Assembly (NCBI GenBank): GCA_013399305.1 | Contig: VXAI01000039.1 | Location: 1,500,660 to 1,564,659 of the forward strand | Direction: 5' to 3' | Source of the DNA: Rostratula benghalensis | Lineage: Eukaryota; Chordata; Aves; Charadriiformes; Rostratulidae | DNA length: 64,000 nucleotides | Shown: positions 1 to 11,200 of the stretch, piece by piece | How positions within the stretch are numbered: position 1 is the stretch's first letter | Layout: each line of letters opens with the position of its first letter | The notes under the pieces: model-generated | The model's input: the letters and a program-made list of their open reading frames with translations, nothing else | The model's database searches: none | Told to the model about the DNA's origin: nothing | Translations under genes and position numbers: made by a program

Positions 1-1700
1 TATTTATTAATATTGAATTACACAAAAATTGTAAACAATGTTGTAAATACAGTGTAACAGCAAAAGTTCTGCTGCAATACTGGAGAACTGAGACTAACTG
101 ACAATATATACAGAGGGAACCATATGGCAAAGTGTCATCTTCGTTATATACAGAAAAGAATGCCATAAAAAGAAGTGTAATGGTCTGAAACTTTTAACTT
201 TTCCTCACATAAGAAAGCTTAGAGAAATTAATGAGGCAGACTTGCATGCTGCCTGAACCCTAATTTGGTACCTTGTGAAAATCACAAAATCATCATAAAT
301 ATCAATTACTTCTCACGTAGTTTGATAAATCTCCAACAGACAGGTGGCATAATAAATTATGTATTCTTTGTCAGCTAGTTATTTGCATGCTGGGAAAGGT
401 GGTTCTCCAGAGCAGTGTTAGTAGCATATTAGCATAAACATTAGTAATCTGGTAATAGAGAAATCATCATTTCAACTAGAGAGCTACTGCTCTCTGCATG
501 CATTCCACAGAATAAAGCTTCTCCGTATCATCTAAAAAGTAATTGCAATTCTCACATCCATAACCTTTATATGGACATGAGAAAAAGGTCACCTTTACAG
601 TATGAATTGCTTGACAGTTTCTGTAAGTAATTATCTGGCCTTGTACAAATGAAGTGGCACAAATAACATTTCAGTGATGAAATCATATTTCTATGGCAGA
701 ATACTTCAGCAGTGTAAGTACCCATATAGCTATAGGAGATAAGCGAGCTACAGAAAAACATCAAACAAATACATCAAGTACGCTCTTCCTTCCAAAGGTG
801 AACATAACACATTGTCAAGATCTTAGTTCTCTGACTGCCCTCCCAACAACTGAGGACATCCCTACAAACACCAACCGAGGGATGCAGACACCACTTATTT
901 TCACCGCATTAGGAAGAATGTTATATAGGATTAAGGTTCAGATGTTTAAAGGAGCTAATACATTTTCTTCTACTGAAACATAACACTTCCTTTGGCATTT
1001 TCAACTACTCATAAAAATGCTTCAAGGTTTAGGAAAAAAAGTTGTTTGGTTTTTTTTATTTTGAGAGGCGAATTTATTGCACCGTTTCCCGCATTCTTTG
1101 GAAGTGCATCCTGATCACATCACAGCATTAAAAATTACACTTAATTTAATTACACTTCATCAGTGTATTTGCTTACACTCAGATAAAAAGGTATCAGTCT
1201 TGGAGTCCTACTAACACCACTGCTGAGATACCTGGAATCTCTTGCCTTGTTTGTTCAAGGCTTGTGTTGTAAAGAATCAGCAGCACACTTCTGCCTGTGT
1301 CTGCACAACTGCACTCAGGTAATCAGCCGCGCAGAGAAACGTGAATCTCACCAGAGAACACAAAAGCTTGTACAGGCCATAACTTTCCGTTGTGGCAGGA
1401 ATAAAGTGCTTCATTCCAGGCACACCGCTGGAGTTTCATGATTTTTCCACTGGAAGAGAAAGCTTCCTTTGGACCAGAATAACCCTTCAAAAAATACTTA
1501 TGAAAAATGGTGCAGCCCTTGCTGCTTATACTCCAAATATGTGAAGGCAAAGGCTTTCTAATTTGCTTGTGTTATGTCCAGCGCTTACCACAACCAAAGG
1601 CATCAAGGGGCCGCAGCCCTACTGCTCAGACAAACACCGTTTTGCGGGGGCTGGGGAGGGTAGTGAGATAAATACGTGCTGAAAAGGTGCTGCCAGCCAT
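1..1700. other. AT-rich flank left of the CpG island, possible 3' part of a minus-strand transcript
   Basis: No coding region is recognised here. On the minus strand an AATAAA hexamer lies at 3-8 and two more lie near 1,055-1,080, so the stretch could be 3' UTR or terminal sequence of a short transcript leaving the CpG island leftward. The open frames at 693-983 (+) and 1,323-1,550 (-) have no recognisable domain. A GTAAGT-type donor occurs near 714 on the plus strand, but no matching exon could be framed. The 3' UTR idea is inference only. Confidence 0.25.
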
Positions 1701-1707
1701 CAGCAAG

Positions 1708-2055
1708 CTATTGATGCCTTACACAACTCAGAAGACGGTATTTAAAGAAGGCCCGCCTGCTGTCGCCACTCCGCCGCCGCCCAGCTCCCGCAGGCGTTAC
1801 AAGAGCCCGTGCCCAGGGGCTCAGAACCCTACGCCCTGAGGGCGGGATGCCCCAGCGGAGAACCACCTTCACCGGCCTCTCTCCCCGCATCGCCCCGGCA
1901 CCGTACCCGCTCTTCCCCACCGGCACCGCCCCGCCTCTGCCGTTAGAGGTGACAGCCCGTTGCCCACAGGAGGAGGGACCGGGACCCCCAGCGCCGTGCT
2001 GCCATGCCCGACGCCAAACCCCACCGCAGCCCCGCACTCCCGCCGCCGCCGCCAT
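1708..2055 (-). CDS. Candidate first coding exon in the CpG island (unknown product)
   Basis: A 115-codon frame opens on the minus strand at an ATG whose context is AAAATGGCGGC, the usual YY1-overlapping start of many housekeeping genes. The first residues are MAAAAGVRGCGG, and the rest is Arg-, Gly- and Ala-rich, as any frame through GC-rich sequence would be. Real coding might cover only the beginning: GT dinucleotides in donor-like context (for example GCCG|GTGAAG near 1,868 and TTGT|GTAAGG near 1,717) could end the exon. No domain is recognisable, and an overlapping frame on the same strand (1,869-2,132) is equally open. I chose this one only for its ATG context. The whole frame may be untranslated. 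Confidence 0.2.
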   Translation of the reverse strand: MAAAAGVRGCGGVWRRAWQHGAGGPGPSSCGQRAVTSNGRGGAVPVGKSGYGAGAMRGERPVKVVLRWGIPPSGRRVLSPWARALVTPAGAGRRRSGDSRRAFFKYRLLSCVRHQ

Positions 2056-2094
2056 TTTGCCTCTGCTGGCTTCTTGAGGGGCTCCCGCAGCGCC

Positions 2095-2112
2095 CCCTGG
2101 GAAATGTAGTCC
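2095..2112 (-). promoter_or_regulatory. ZNF143/Staf-type ACTACA motif, minus orientation
   Basis: On the minus strand this reads GGACTACATTTCCCAGGG, close to the ZNF143/THAP11 submotif (ACTACA followed by TTCCCAG). It lies inside the CpG island, 60 bp from a second site in the opposite orientation. The motif class is established knowledge; occupancy is inferred. Confidence 0.6.
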
Positions 2113-2122
2113 GGCGAGCGGG

Positions 2123-2281
2123 ATGGCTGCACGGAGCTGCGGGGGGAAGGGGAAAGAGGCGGGCAGAGAAGGACTACAACTCCCGGCAGGCTCCTCTCCT
2201 TGGCCTCACCCTGCCCGCGCAGTCCGGCACTTTGGGCGGAGCGGAGGGGCGGGGCGGGGTTGTCCCCGTGCGCCCACTTGA
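2123..2281 (+). CDS. Short plus-strand open frame starting between the two ACTACA motifs
   Basis: An ATG at 2,123 has a favourable context (purine at -3, G at +4) and starts a frame of about 52 codons beginning MAARSCGGKGKEAG and ending at a TGA near 2,279. It is rich in Gly, Arg, Ala and Pro because it crosses the CpG island. It contains no recognisable domain and no convincing internal splice donor. It could be an upstream open reading frame of the rightward transcript, or chance. Confidence 0.12.
   Translation: MAARSCGGKGKEAGREGLQLPAGSSPWPHPARAVRHFGRSGGAGRGCPRAPT
2173..2191 (+). promoter_or_regulatory. ZNF143/Staf-type ACTACA motif, plus orientation
   Basis: ACTACAACTCCCGGCAGGC fits the same family (ACTACAA-TCCC-GCA-GC). 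It is divergently arranged with the site at 2,095-2,112, a layout expected around a promoter that fires in both directions. In genomes this motif class is strongly tied to transcription starts. Confidence 0.65.
2246..2259 (+). promoter_or_regulatory. Overlapping Sp1-type GC boxes
   Basis: GGGGCGGGGCGGGG gives two overlapping GGGGCGGGG boxes. A further GGGCGGAGC lies at 2,234-2,242. They lie 55-75 bp downstream of the plus-oriented ACTACA motif and about 60 bp before a candidate splice donor at 2,318, consistent with a rightward transcription start nearby. Confidence 0.6.
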
Positions 2282-2317
2282 GGAGGGCGGCCGCGGTGGG
2301 CGGGAGGTTCTGGAGAG

Positions 2318-2323
2318 GTGAAG
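2318..2323 (+). other. Candidate splice donor of a non-coding first exon
   Basis: The sequence GGAGAG|GTGAAG lies about 60 bp downstream of the GC boxes at the right edge of the CpG island, where GC content falls. If a rightward gene starts in the island, this would end its 5' UTR exon and make the following tens of kilobases its first intron. The dinucleotide and context are seen; its use is inference. Confidence 0.25.
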
Positions 2324-2335
2324 GGTGCGTGGAAG

Positions 2336-5300
2336 GTTCTGTTGCTCCTCACGGCTGAGGTGGGGAACCAGCTGTAGGCACACACTTCCCCGCCTTCACC
2401 TGGGGCTGGGTGAAGACCGGCTGTGACTCAGCTTGTGGTGAATGTGGGGCTTTTATCCCTCACCGTTGCTGTGGGGAGGCACCCTCGGCCTTTGTGGCCC
2501 AGTGTAATGGCACCTTGTTACCAGGAAGGGGCAAGTGCAGCTTTCCTGCCTCTTCCTGGTGTGGTGTTTTCCCCAGGCACCCAGATATGTGGTAGTGTTA
2601 GTGTGGGAAGCAGCTGCACTACAGTATGGGGAAATCTTGAAAAGTCTTGATAAAGGGCTCTACAGGTACTCTGCTAGAGAAAGCTAATGGTTGTCCTAGA
2701 ATTGCTGGAGGAGGAGACAGTGATTGCATTTGTGTCTTATACCTGGTCAAAGTCCTATGCTCAGGTCCTCAGTAGAGTTGTGTGTGGTTTTCCTTTGGGT
2801 TCACGCTGATACAAACCCAGTTGCTATTTTATGGATGGCATGTTGTAAATCTTGGGCATCAAATGATGCAGTATCATGCAGTTGAAATCTTGGATCTTAA
2901 GTCCGTGTATGTAGAGCAGCAAGGTCCAGTCTCTGCAGGGCCTGGGGGCATTATTGCTGTGCAAATAGACGGCAATAAAGAACATGTCCGGGGCATATGC
3001 AAGCATCTTAAATGCTGTTTATGTAGCTACATTTCACAGACAATGGAACTAACAACCTTCTGTCCTAAGCCACAGGCCTGTGGAGCTTAAATGGGAATGT
3101 ACATTAGCTGTTGCTTATGTCATCTTTGCTCTATGTCAGTTACTGCCAATAGAAGCTAATCAGTGACAAACATATAAGTAAGACTGATTTCTTCCAGCAG
3201 AGGACAGTGGTGCACATAAGCACTTGACAATATCTTGCAACCTTTATACCCTCTTGTCTTTTGAAGCTCAAATATGAGATGCTGACTGGCTCGGAATCAT
3301 GTGGATAATAATCTATCCAACTAAGAAAATGTTTTATAATGGTTGTTCCACAATACTAATTTCCTAATATATTTTAATTGAGTTACATTGATGGGAGGCT
3401 CTTTATAAGAAGAGACAGTTGAGAGATACCTTCAGCAGACATTGATCTACAGTTACTTGTACAATATAGCTTAGTTTAATTAGTTTTTTGCATTCATTTT
3501 GTTCTGGTGGAACATCTCTTCCTTGTACATGAAAGTATGACCAAGACAAAATTCCTTTCCAGTAAAGAAGAACTGGCCACAGACCACCTCAGACATGTTG
3601 TGGAGAATGAAAGAACATTGAAGTGGCTCTCTTACTTCTCTCCTGTTGTGATCACCTTCACATATGAGATAACCTAAGTTAAAGCCTATATAGCTGTCTT
3701 GAAGCTTATGGAATAGGTAAGAGTTTTTGACAATTTAGATATGAAGAAAACCCCATTGTCTTTTGGACTTAGGGGTGGCAGTGCAATGTATTGTGCACAT
3801 AATGCATTACAAGCTGAGGCTATAGTATATATGTTTGTTATTTCTGTAACAAATGTATTCCTTTAACAATTGCCCTCCATGACCTCTGGATTAATTACTA
3901 TTTGATACTTTGTTGGGATTGACATATCATTTCAACCCAGCTATGAGGATAGCTTCTGAATACAGCTCTAAAATGTTTTTACTCATGTAAAAGTGGTAAG
4001 TTTGGGATTATTTTACTTCATTTAAAGTCTGTTATACTGATGTAATAGAAGATTTTGTAAGTAATTACTAAGAAGTTAAAACCCTATGAATATTAAAATC
4101 ATGTTACTTAAAGCCTTACTTTGCCTTGATTGCACAGACTTCTGCCCTTTATGCATATTATTTAAAAGGAAGTAGACATCACTGAGGGGTTGAAATCCAC
4201 TTTCTGCATCCCAAACAATTCCCCTGGAACTTTTAGCTGAATGGGTGTTGTAGAGAGGAGGACTGGAAAGTGCTATTGTTTGTGATTAAAATTGTCTCAA
4301 TGCCATTTTAATTCCTTTTCCAGAAAAAATCCTATTAGAAAGACCTTTCTCTTTGTGGCCCTGTGCCAGTGACCAAGTAGGTAATAAATGAAAGCTCACA
4401 CATCCATATACAGGAAGCTGATCAATCACAGACAAGCAGAGAATAATTGCCTTTCTCAGCAGCTTACTTTGAGGTAGGGAAGGCTACATATTTGTTCCTT
4501 GTGTACCCTAGGCAGCAGCTTCTACTTTGCAGTGTGTTTATAGATCATGCTGTGGCTTGGAATAGGAAAATACCTCCAGTGCTGCATAAAGATTTGTACA
4601 ATGATAGTTCAGTACTAACTACGTAGACTTCTGTTCAAAGAGGGTAGAAGCAGGGGACAGTTTGCTCTGAGTCCAAGTTTCTTATTACTCTAGAAATTTA
4701 ACCAATGCCTGAGAGGAAACTGGAATTTTGTAGAGGACAGAAGCCCAACAGCATATCATTTAAGCCATAAATGTGCAGTCTGTCCTATTTATTTGGAAGA
4801 AGATCCCTCTGAATTTCAGTTTATAAGGTCTGAGCTCTAAATTCTGCTTTCTTGCAAGCAATGTTTAGCACACATTTAGTCCTTTTGTGGGCTGTGAGGT
4901 TTCCTTTTTGTATAGCAGGGAATAGGGTATTCAGACTGGTGTATTCGTTAGATACTTCAACAGGCTGCCTGCAGTGTCTTACTTCAGCATGTGAAGATAA
5001 TAAGGAACAGGCAGGAACCTCTGTTAGATTTTGAAGCAGAGGGTGTGGCTTTTGAAAGAGTAGATCCATAGTCTATCAAATAATCAGACATTGCCTTACA
5101 GGGAAGGGTTAATGAAGAGGATTGTTAAGTTTGGAAGCTAACTAGGGTAAGGGATGTTTTCAAATTTTTAGGCCCCTAAGATCACCTGTGTACGTTGAAA
5201 GCCTTTTTTTTTTTTTTTTCTTCTACAGGTATAAAGAGAAAAAAATTATTAATTTTTTGCAACTTTCAACTAGTAAGGGCAATGATTTTCAGCCTGGACT

Positions 5301-7985
5301 GTAGATTCAAATTGTCTATCTACCAATGGCTAATAAAAAACCCCAATGTACCTGATCTTGCAGATTGGAAAATTGGAAACTATCTCCTTGACTACAGGAG
5401 ATAGTATTTAGGGAGCTAATAGAACTGACTTGTGTGATCTGCTGACCGTGTGTGCATGCATGCATGCAGGAATAGACTGGGTAATATGAAGGGCCTCATG
5501 GTTTGTGGGGTCTTGTATCAAAGTGTGTTAACATACAAAATGGCATCAATTTCTGTTGGCAGACAGGTAGTGCCATTTTACCTTATTTCATAAAATGTTA
5601 TGACTCATTAATTAAAAATAATACTTGTCCAGAAAAAATGTATGTGCAAGCAATTTCTATAAACAGTAATGGAAATATAAAGGTAACATGCAGCTACTGA
5701 TGTTACTGTAGAAGGTGAATTCACTATTCCTTGGAGATTGTGTTGTGGTAGAAAACACACAGCTGTGGCTCAGCCATGAGAGACTCATGTACTATGGCTT
5801 TCTGTAAGTTTTTACGTGGCATTTCTTGTCTGAGGGTGCTGCAATGAGCAAGTGACTACACCTGTGATTTGTATCAGGTGTTGCCAATCTTGAAAACTAC
5901 CACTTTTGGTACATAGTATGCTCCTTGCATCTCAGGATACTGAGTTACTTGGAAGCAAAGTAGCTACTGGGTTTATGGTTGCTGAGGAGCTTGATAACTT
6001 ATTCTGTGAAGGCAAAATCAGCATTGGAGGGAATTCAGCACCACTAATCTTATTTTGTGGTGAGTGCTACTGCTAATCCTACTTTTTAATAAATGAAACT
6101 TTTATTTTTACAGTGTGAAGTTCAGCTGTTATAGGCATAAGATATGCCTATAATATAGGTATATCTGATATATTCTGGTATATTGCTACCATATTGGTGT
6201 TTTATTTTGACTAAGTTAACAGAAAATTCACATTATGAGTATATCTTACCTCTGGTATGATTTCCAGCTGCTTAGGGATTAATTTCTTTTAGTTGGAAGT
6301 CAGTATAATTTACCTCCAGGGTGATTGCTGGTTTTGGTTTGGATCTGTTATAATATATACAGTGTTTTCTAAATGCATGAGTTATAATTCAGGAATCATG
6401 TCAGGTTTATATTTAGATACAGTTCAGTCTATAAGGAATAAGTTTTGGTAGTGGTGGTTTTCTTTTAGAGTGTGCTTTACAAGCAATGGCGACTACATCT
6501 GGAAGCAGCAGAGACTAGGATAGTGTCTAGATCAGAGTCCATAAGCTTACGGTATGGATCTCATGCATATACTGTCTGTGATGGAGCATGCAGAATAAAG
6601 TGATTTAAAATATTTTAGCTGAACTAAAGTTTACTAGTATATTCTCCTATTGTATTTGTAGCTGCAAGAAAGCTTTTAAAATGTCTCTCCAGCCTCTGGT
6701 TTTCATTCTACTCCATATAGTAAAGAAGAAGGAAAGACAGAGGATAAGTATGTAGAGGTGATACTAATTTGTTCCTATGATTTGTTGCTTTTTGCATTGC
6801 ATTTTTGTACATTCTGATTCTTCTGTTTATGATTTTCAACTGAAATTTCAAAGAGCTGTGTTACGTTTAAGGTCTGTTACTTCCTAAATTAAGAGCCACA
6901 ACTCTTGTTGCAGGCTATGACTTATATAAAAAGCCAGGGATATAAGATTTCAGCAGCGTGTGCTTTCAAAAGACCAGTACTCGAACAAGAACTTTCTCCC
7001 TTGACACCAGGATAAAAGAAGGAGCTAAATCCTATTGTGTAAAGTACAAGACTAAATCATAACCTTTTGTTTCTGAAGTTAGCCTGACATAGTCTTGATG
7101 ATTATTGAAGTATTTAATTTTAGACAGACTATACCTTGCAAACTGCACTTGAGGTGTAGATTGTCCGTTCTGGCATCCTTGAAAATTGTTTACGGCTTCA
7201 GTTTCATATACTCATTTATAAGATTCCAGCTGACAGCCCCACCCCAGGAAAAAATAGACACAAAGATCTATGCTAAACTTTTTAAGAGGGGGGAAAAAAA
7301 AAATTAGTCAAACAGTCAAATGAAGCATACACATCAAAGTGTTTCCCCTGTCTAGGACATGGCATTAACAATCAACAAAACCTTCAATTAGTATTGACTT
7401 CTCTGTCATGAACGAAGTGAAGGAATTGTTTGAAAGAGTTGTCAAGTAGCATAATACTTGCAGTAAACCAGTTATAATAATGACATTAGTTTAATCCAAA
7501 ATTAATTTTTTAATCATAAACAATCTAAAGATAGTCTCAAGTGTTAAATCCTGTCAAGATGCTACTTTTCAGATAAGGATTTCTTTAAAACGGGAAATAA
7601 CTTGCAGGCTGAAGCCAATATGAAGAGGTTATAATTTAAAAGACAGTTATATTCCAAAGCCTTAACACAGTGCTTCTAGGGTCTGCCTTTATTGTTCTTA
7701 GCACTAAGGATTGTTTTTAATTGTCTGAAGTAGTAAGGATGTGAACTAAAACTGTTGACCAGATGGAACTTTGTGATTAATTACTGCACTAAAAGCACAG
7801 CAAAAATGTAAATGAAGGAAAAGAATGGAAATACTGCAGATAAATGCGAAAAAACTTTGAATAAGTTTATAGATTCTGAAGTGAGACAGCCCTGACTCAT
7901 CTCTTTTCCCCCCCCCCTCTCTCCCAGTGCAACAATGCAGAATTTTGATATGATTGGTTAGGATTGTTTTATAAGGGGATATTTC
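2336..7985. other. Non-coding stretch, intronic or intergenic
   Basis: No recognisable exon, RNA gene or dated repeat is seen. Minor items are a 16-T run at 5,204-5,219 followed by CTTCTACAG (acceptor-like), four TGCA units at 5,453-5,468, an 11-bp hairpin at 6,129-6,153 and a run of ten C at 7,908-7,917. The open frames here, such as 2,782-3,090 and 5,503-5,700, are short and featureless. Confidence 0.6.
6129..6153. repeat. Perfect 11-bp inverted repeat with a 3-nt loop
   Basis: Arms TTATAGGCATA (6,129-6,139) and TATGCCTATAA (6,143-6,153) are exact reverse complements around AGA. It sits in AT-rich sequence that continues with further TATA-type runs. It is too short for a pre-miRNA, and no flanking element is recognised. 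Confidence 0.85.
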
Positions 7986-8265
7986 GCAGAATCACAGAAT
8001 GATATGGGGTTAGAAGGGACCTCTGGAGATGATCTAGTCCAAACCCCCTGCCAAAGAAGGTCCTCCTAGAGCCGGTTGCACAGGAACTTGTCTAGGTGGG
8101 TTTTGAATGTTTCCAGGGATGGAGACTCCACCACCTCCCTGGATAGAGCCTGTTTCAGTGCTATTTACTTCAAAACTGTTTCTACATTCCTTGACTTCAA
8201 ATGTATACACCTATCCGTTGTGTTATGCATTACCCAAGTTGGATTGAAGAATACAGGTTGAAACC
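7986..8265 (-). mobile_element. CR1 LINE 3' fragment
   Basis: Read on the minus strand, this ends in the CR1 3' terminus: GGTTTGGACTAGATCATCTCCAG-type sequence, the AGGTCCC block and a terminal ATTCTGTGATTCTGCG-like end. It starts with the C-terminal ORF2 segment encoding an LHTWRCS-like region (GGTGGTGGAGTCTCCATCCC). The inner end fades near 8,265 into diverged sequence that still resembles the matching part of the CR1 at 42,370-42,570. It is about 280 bp, 5'-truncated as usual, with no coding capacity left. Confidence 0.85.
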
Positions 8266-11200
8266 CTTATACTGCTAGATATAATGTCTTTACTCAGGGA
8301 CTTTTTTTATTTGTATCACTGCACAGCTGTTCTCTTCTCATGGTGCCTGGTACATTTGAAGCAAAATCTGGTTTTATCTTCTGCCTATTTTTTTTTTTTT
8401 TTTAAATGACAACAATATTTGTGGTGTCTCTTTGGGTCCCATCCTGTGTGTCCCCCCCCTACTCTGTACTGTATTTATGCCATACCTACATGTTTTGTAA
8501 CTTTTCTTACAGTGCAAGAAAAAATGTAAACATTGCTTCCCCTTGATAATGAAAAGGGAAAGGTGGTGCCCTTGAAATTATTCATCCATCTCTCAATTTG
8601 AATAATACTTATTCCTGTATAAATGCCAAATGCTCATATACCAAAGTGGTGGATGAAATACAGAAGAAAGTAAGCCCCACTATTTAGTAGATTAGATGGA
8701 GGCATGCTGTTGGGTTTTTTCATTTGTTTTGGTTGTTGGTGTGGGGTGGTGTGTGGTTTTTTTTTTTTTTTTTCTCCCCCTGCAGATTAAGGCTCATTGC
8801 TTTTGAATCATGGCTGCAATTTCTCCATGGACCTTATCATTAGTGTGTTAGTCACAGGCATTAACCAAGAGCTTGTAAATGAGTCACATTGTGACAACCT
8901 GGAGCAATGAGAACCTTTGGTGCAAAACAGGGCAGAACACACAGAAGCAGCACAAATGTATTTCCTGTTTTGTTACTTGTGTATCTAGTGTCCTAATGAA
9001 AAGGAAAGCTAATAAGTTGAATCAAGTATTTAATCTTGTGTAGTTTGTTCTGTCCTTGGGCTCTCTGTGACACCATGGATTCGTGCTGACTGGTGTGAGC
9101 CGTTGCCTACCAGTAACAGCACCCTACTTCATGTTGGCTGCTGACTAACCAGAATCTTTTTTATTTTGTTTTGTACTTGTGACTTAGTTGCTTGTGGGAT
9201 CACTTGTCCTAATTGAAGACCCTTGGAGTGGTGTTCTGTATATATTATATCGCAGAGCTTCTGTTTTCCAAGTCTTTAAAAAAAAATATGAATAATTGTG
9301 CAGTATTCTGGACAACAGCTGATGCCAGTGTATAAGATACATTGACAGTGGAATACCTCTCTGACTATTGTTTTAAAGGTAAGGAAAATAATTAAGTGCT
9401 GTGTTTTGGGGATTTTTCATATAAAATTTGCCCCTTAAACTTCCAGTTATGGAAGTATAATTCTTTCTGTAGAAACGTTTATTAACCAATCAATCACTAA
9501 CTGCTTTGGGATTGAGGTGCTTCAGTATCTGATTAGTAAATTGGAGTCTGAAGCCAGAATGTAAGAGGTGTTGGGTGCTTTGCACATATTGAGGCAATGG
9601 CTCATTAAGTTTTAATAAACTGGATAATATTTGAAGTTTATATTTCCTCCTAGCCTTGTCCAGTGTAGCAGCGTCTGGAAGGAATTCAGTACAAGGCAGC
9701 AGCAGCACGGTATACTCTGTATATGGATGTACAGCTGGATGTACAGGCCATGTTGAAATAAAACTGTAAGGAACTTCAGTAAGAGTTTGGGATTGATCCC
9801 AAAACTGCTGCTAAAGCAAAAGAATTTGTGTTAGGTAATTGCAATAATCGTTTTGCCAGAGGTACTTTAGAGACCAACCTTTCTAGCTTTGCCATATGCC
9901 CTTAGTCTCTTTCCTTTCAAAGTATTAGCATTTAGAGTGTGATAGTACAACTTCCTATCTACTCTAGTAGTAGTTTCTCTCTCCTGATATTCACTGTAGT
10001 GGCCTAAGTAGTGGTAATGGCATATGAATGCATTGCTGGCTTTTGTTCTAACAATACTTTTAATATCTCTTCTCTTTGTCTTTTTCTGCTGGTGTAAGGC
10101 AATAAATAAGGGATTGCATAGGAAGCCTTTTTTTAAATCTGGTTAGCATCAGTATGAGAAGTGATACTCTTCTGAGTCACTAGACAATTGATACATTTTT
10201 AATGAATGTGCAGAAGAAGCTTTCTGCTAGACCAGGCATGCAGTAGCAACTGTATTGGTAGGCTATGTGATGTACCTGGCCTCAACAGCACACTTAGGAT
10301 TACTGCTTCCCGTGTTACTGAGATGGAGATTCAGTGAGACGCTATTTTGAATAGATATGCAGCTGCCTTATGCATGGATGAAAGAAACACATCTGTGTAT
10401 CAAGAGACTTTATTTTTCCAATTATGATCTGCTATCTCATGGTACTGAGATAGTTCCTATCTAGCTCAGAAAGCATTTATTACTGCTGTATGAGTCATGC
10501 GAAACTTTCTTATCCTTTTGGGTCCTGAGAGGGAGAAGTTTAACTTCCTCTTGGAGTTCTCTTCCCCAAAGCTTGTCAGTTGTTTTCTTATGATGTTCTG
10601 AAATGTGGAATTTAGTGTTAATTGGAAAAAAACACCACACAAAACAAACAGACAGAAATAAAACGGAATATTACTACATCCACAGTTTCAGTGATTGGAA
10701 AACAAAGGGCAAGAGCAATACAACAAGCTGTGCTCTGAAATACACAGGCCCTGACGTGCTGTATTGTAAGTGTGTGTATAGAGTGTTTGATAATGCAAAG
10801 TAGTTTATAACCTCAATGAAAAGGGATAATCTACTTCCATGGTAGTTTCTGTGTGGATTTGAATGTCTTGCCTTGTGGTCATGTTTACCTGGTCCTTCCC
10901 AATCACTAACTGCCTCCCAGTTTCCAGCTTTTTAATTTTAAAATCCATTTTTATTGTTATACACAGAATGCAAAGACATATATTTAGTCAGGATGACTTT
11001 AGCTTAAGGAGAAGAAAGAATGAGAAAATTTCTATGAAAAACATAGTGTATCTGCTAACCTCTTCAGAACTGAACACAAGATGAATTTATTGTTTCTTTG
11101 TACCGGAGTGCATGAAAGATTTGTAAATGCACGGCAGTAGCATAGTAAATAAGCAGAACATTGTGAATCTATCTTTCAAAGGCCATGGAATAGCGTAAAT

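Larger units (their letters stand above)
1745..2335. promoter_or_regulatory. CpG island, probable housekeeping and possibly bidirectional promoter
   Basis: This is the only long GC- and CpG-rich stretch in an otherwise AT-rich window. It holds a YY1-like CCGCCGCCATTTTG at 2,046-2,059, which reads as an ATGGCGGC start-codon context on the minus strand. It holds two ACTACA-type sites facing opposite ways (2,095-2,112 and 2,173-2,191) and overlapping GC boxes at 2,246-2,259. No TATA box is obvious. Such combinations are typical of vertebrate CpG promoters of broadly expressed genes. A leftward gene using the YY1/ATG block and a rightward gene with a GTGAAG donor at 2,318 would make it bidirectional. 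The gene names cannot be told from this sequence. Confidence 0.75.

Noticed and set aside
693..983. 96-codon plus-strand frame near the left edge
   Set aside because: No domain and no good initiation context; a donor-like GTAAGT near 714 cuts its start. Probably chance.
5204..5228. T16 followed by CTTCTACAG, a textbook-looking splice acceptor
   Set aside because: No convincing exon with a donor follows. Long T runs are common here and may be homopolymers or reversed poly-A tails.
8757..8784. T17 followed by CTCCCCCTGCAG, another acceptor-like tract
   Set aside because: The following sequence shows no open frame with a donor, so there is nothing to call as an exon.
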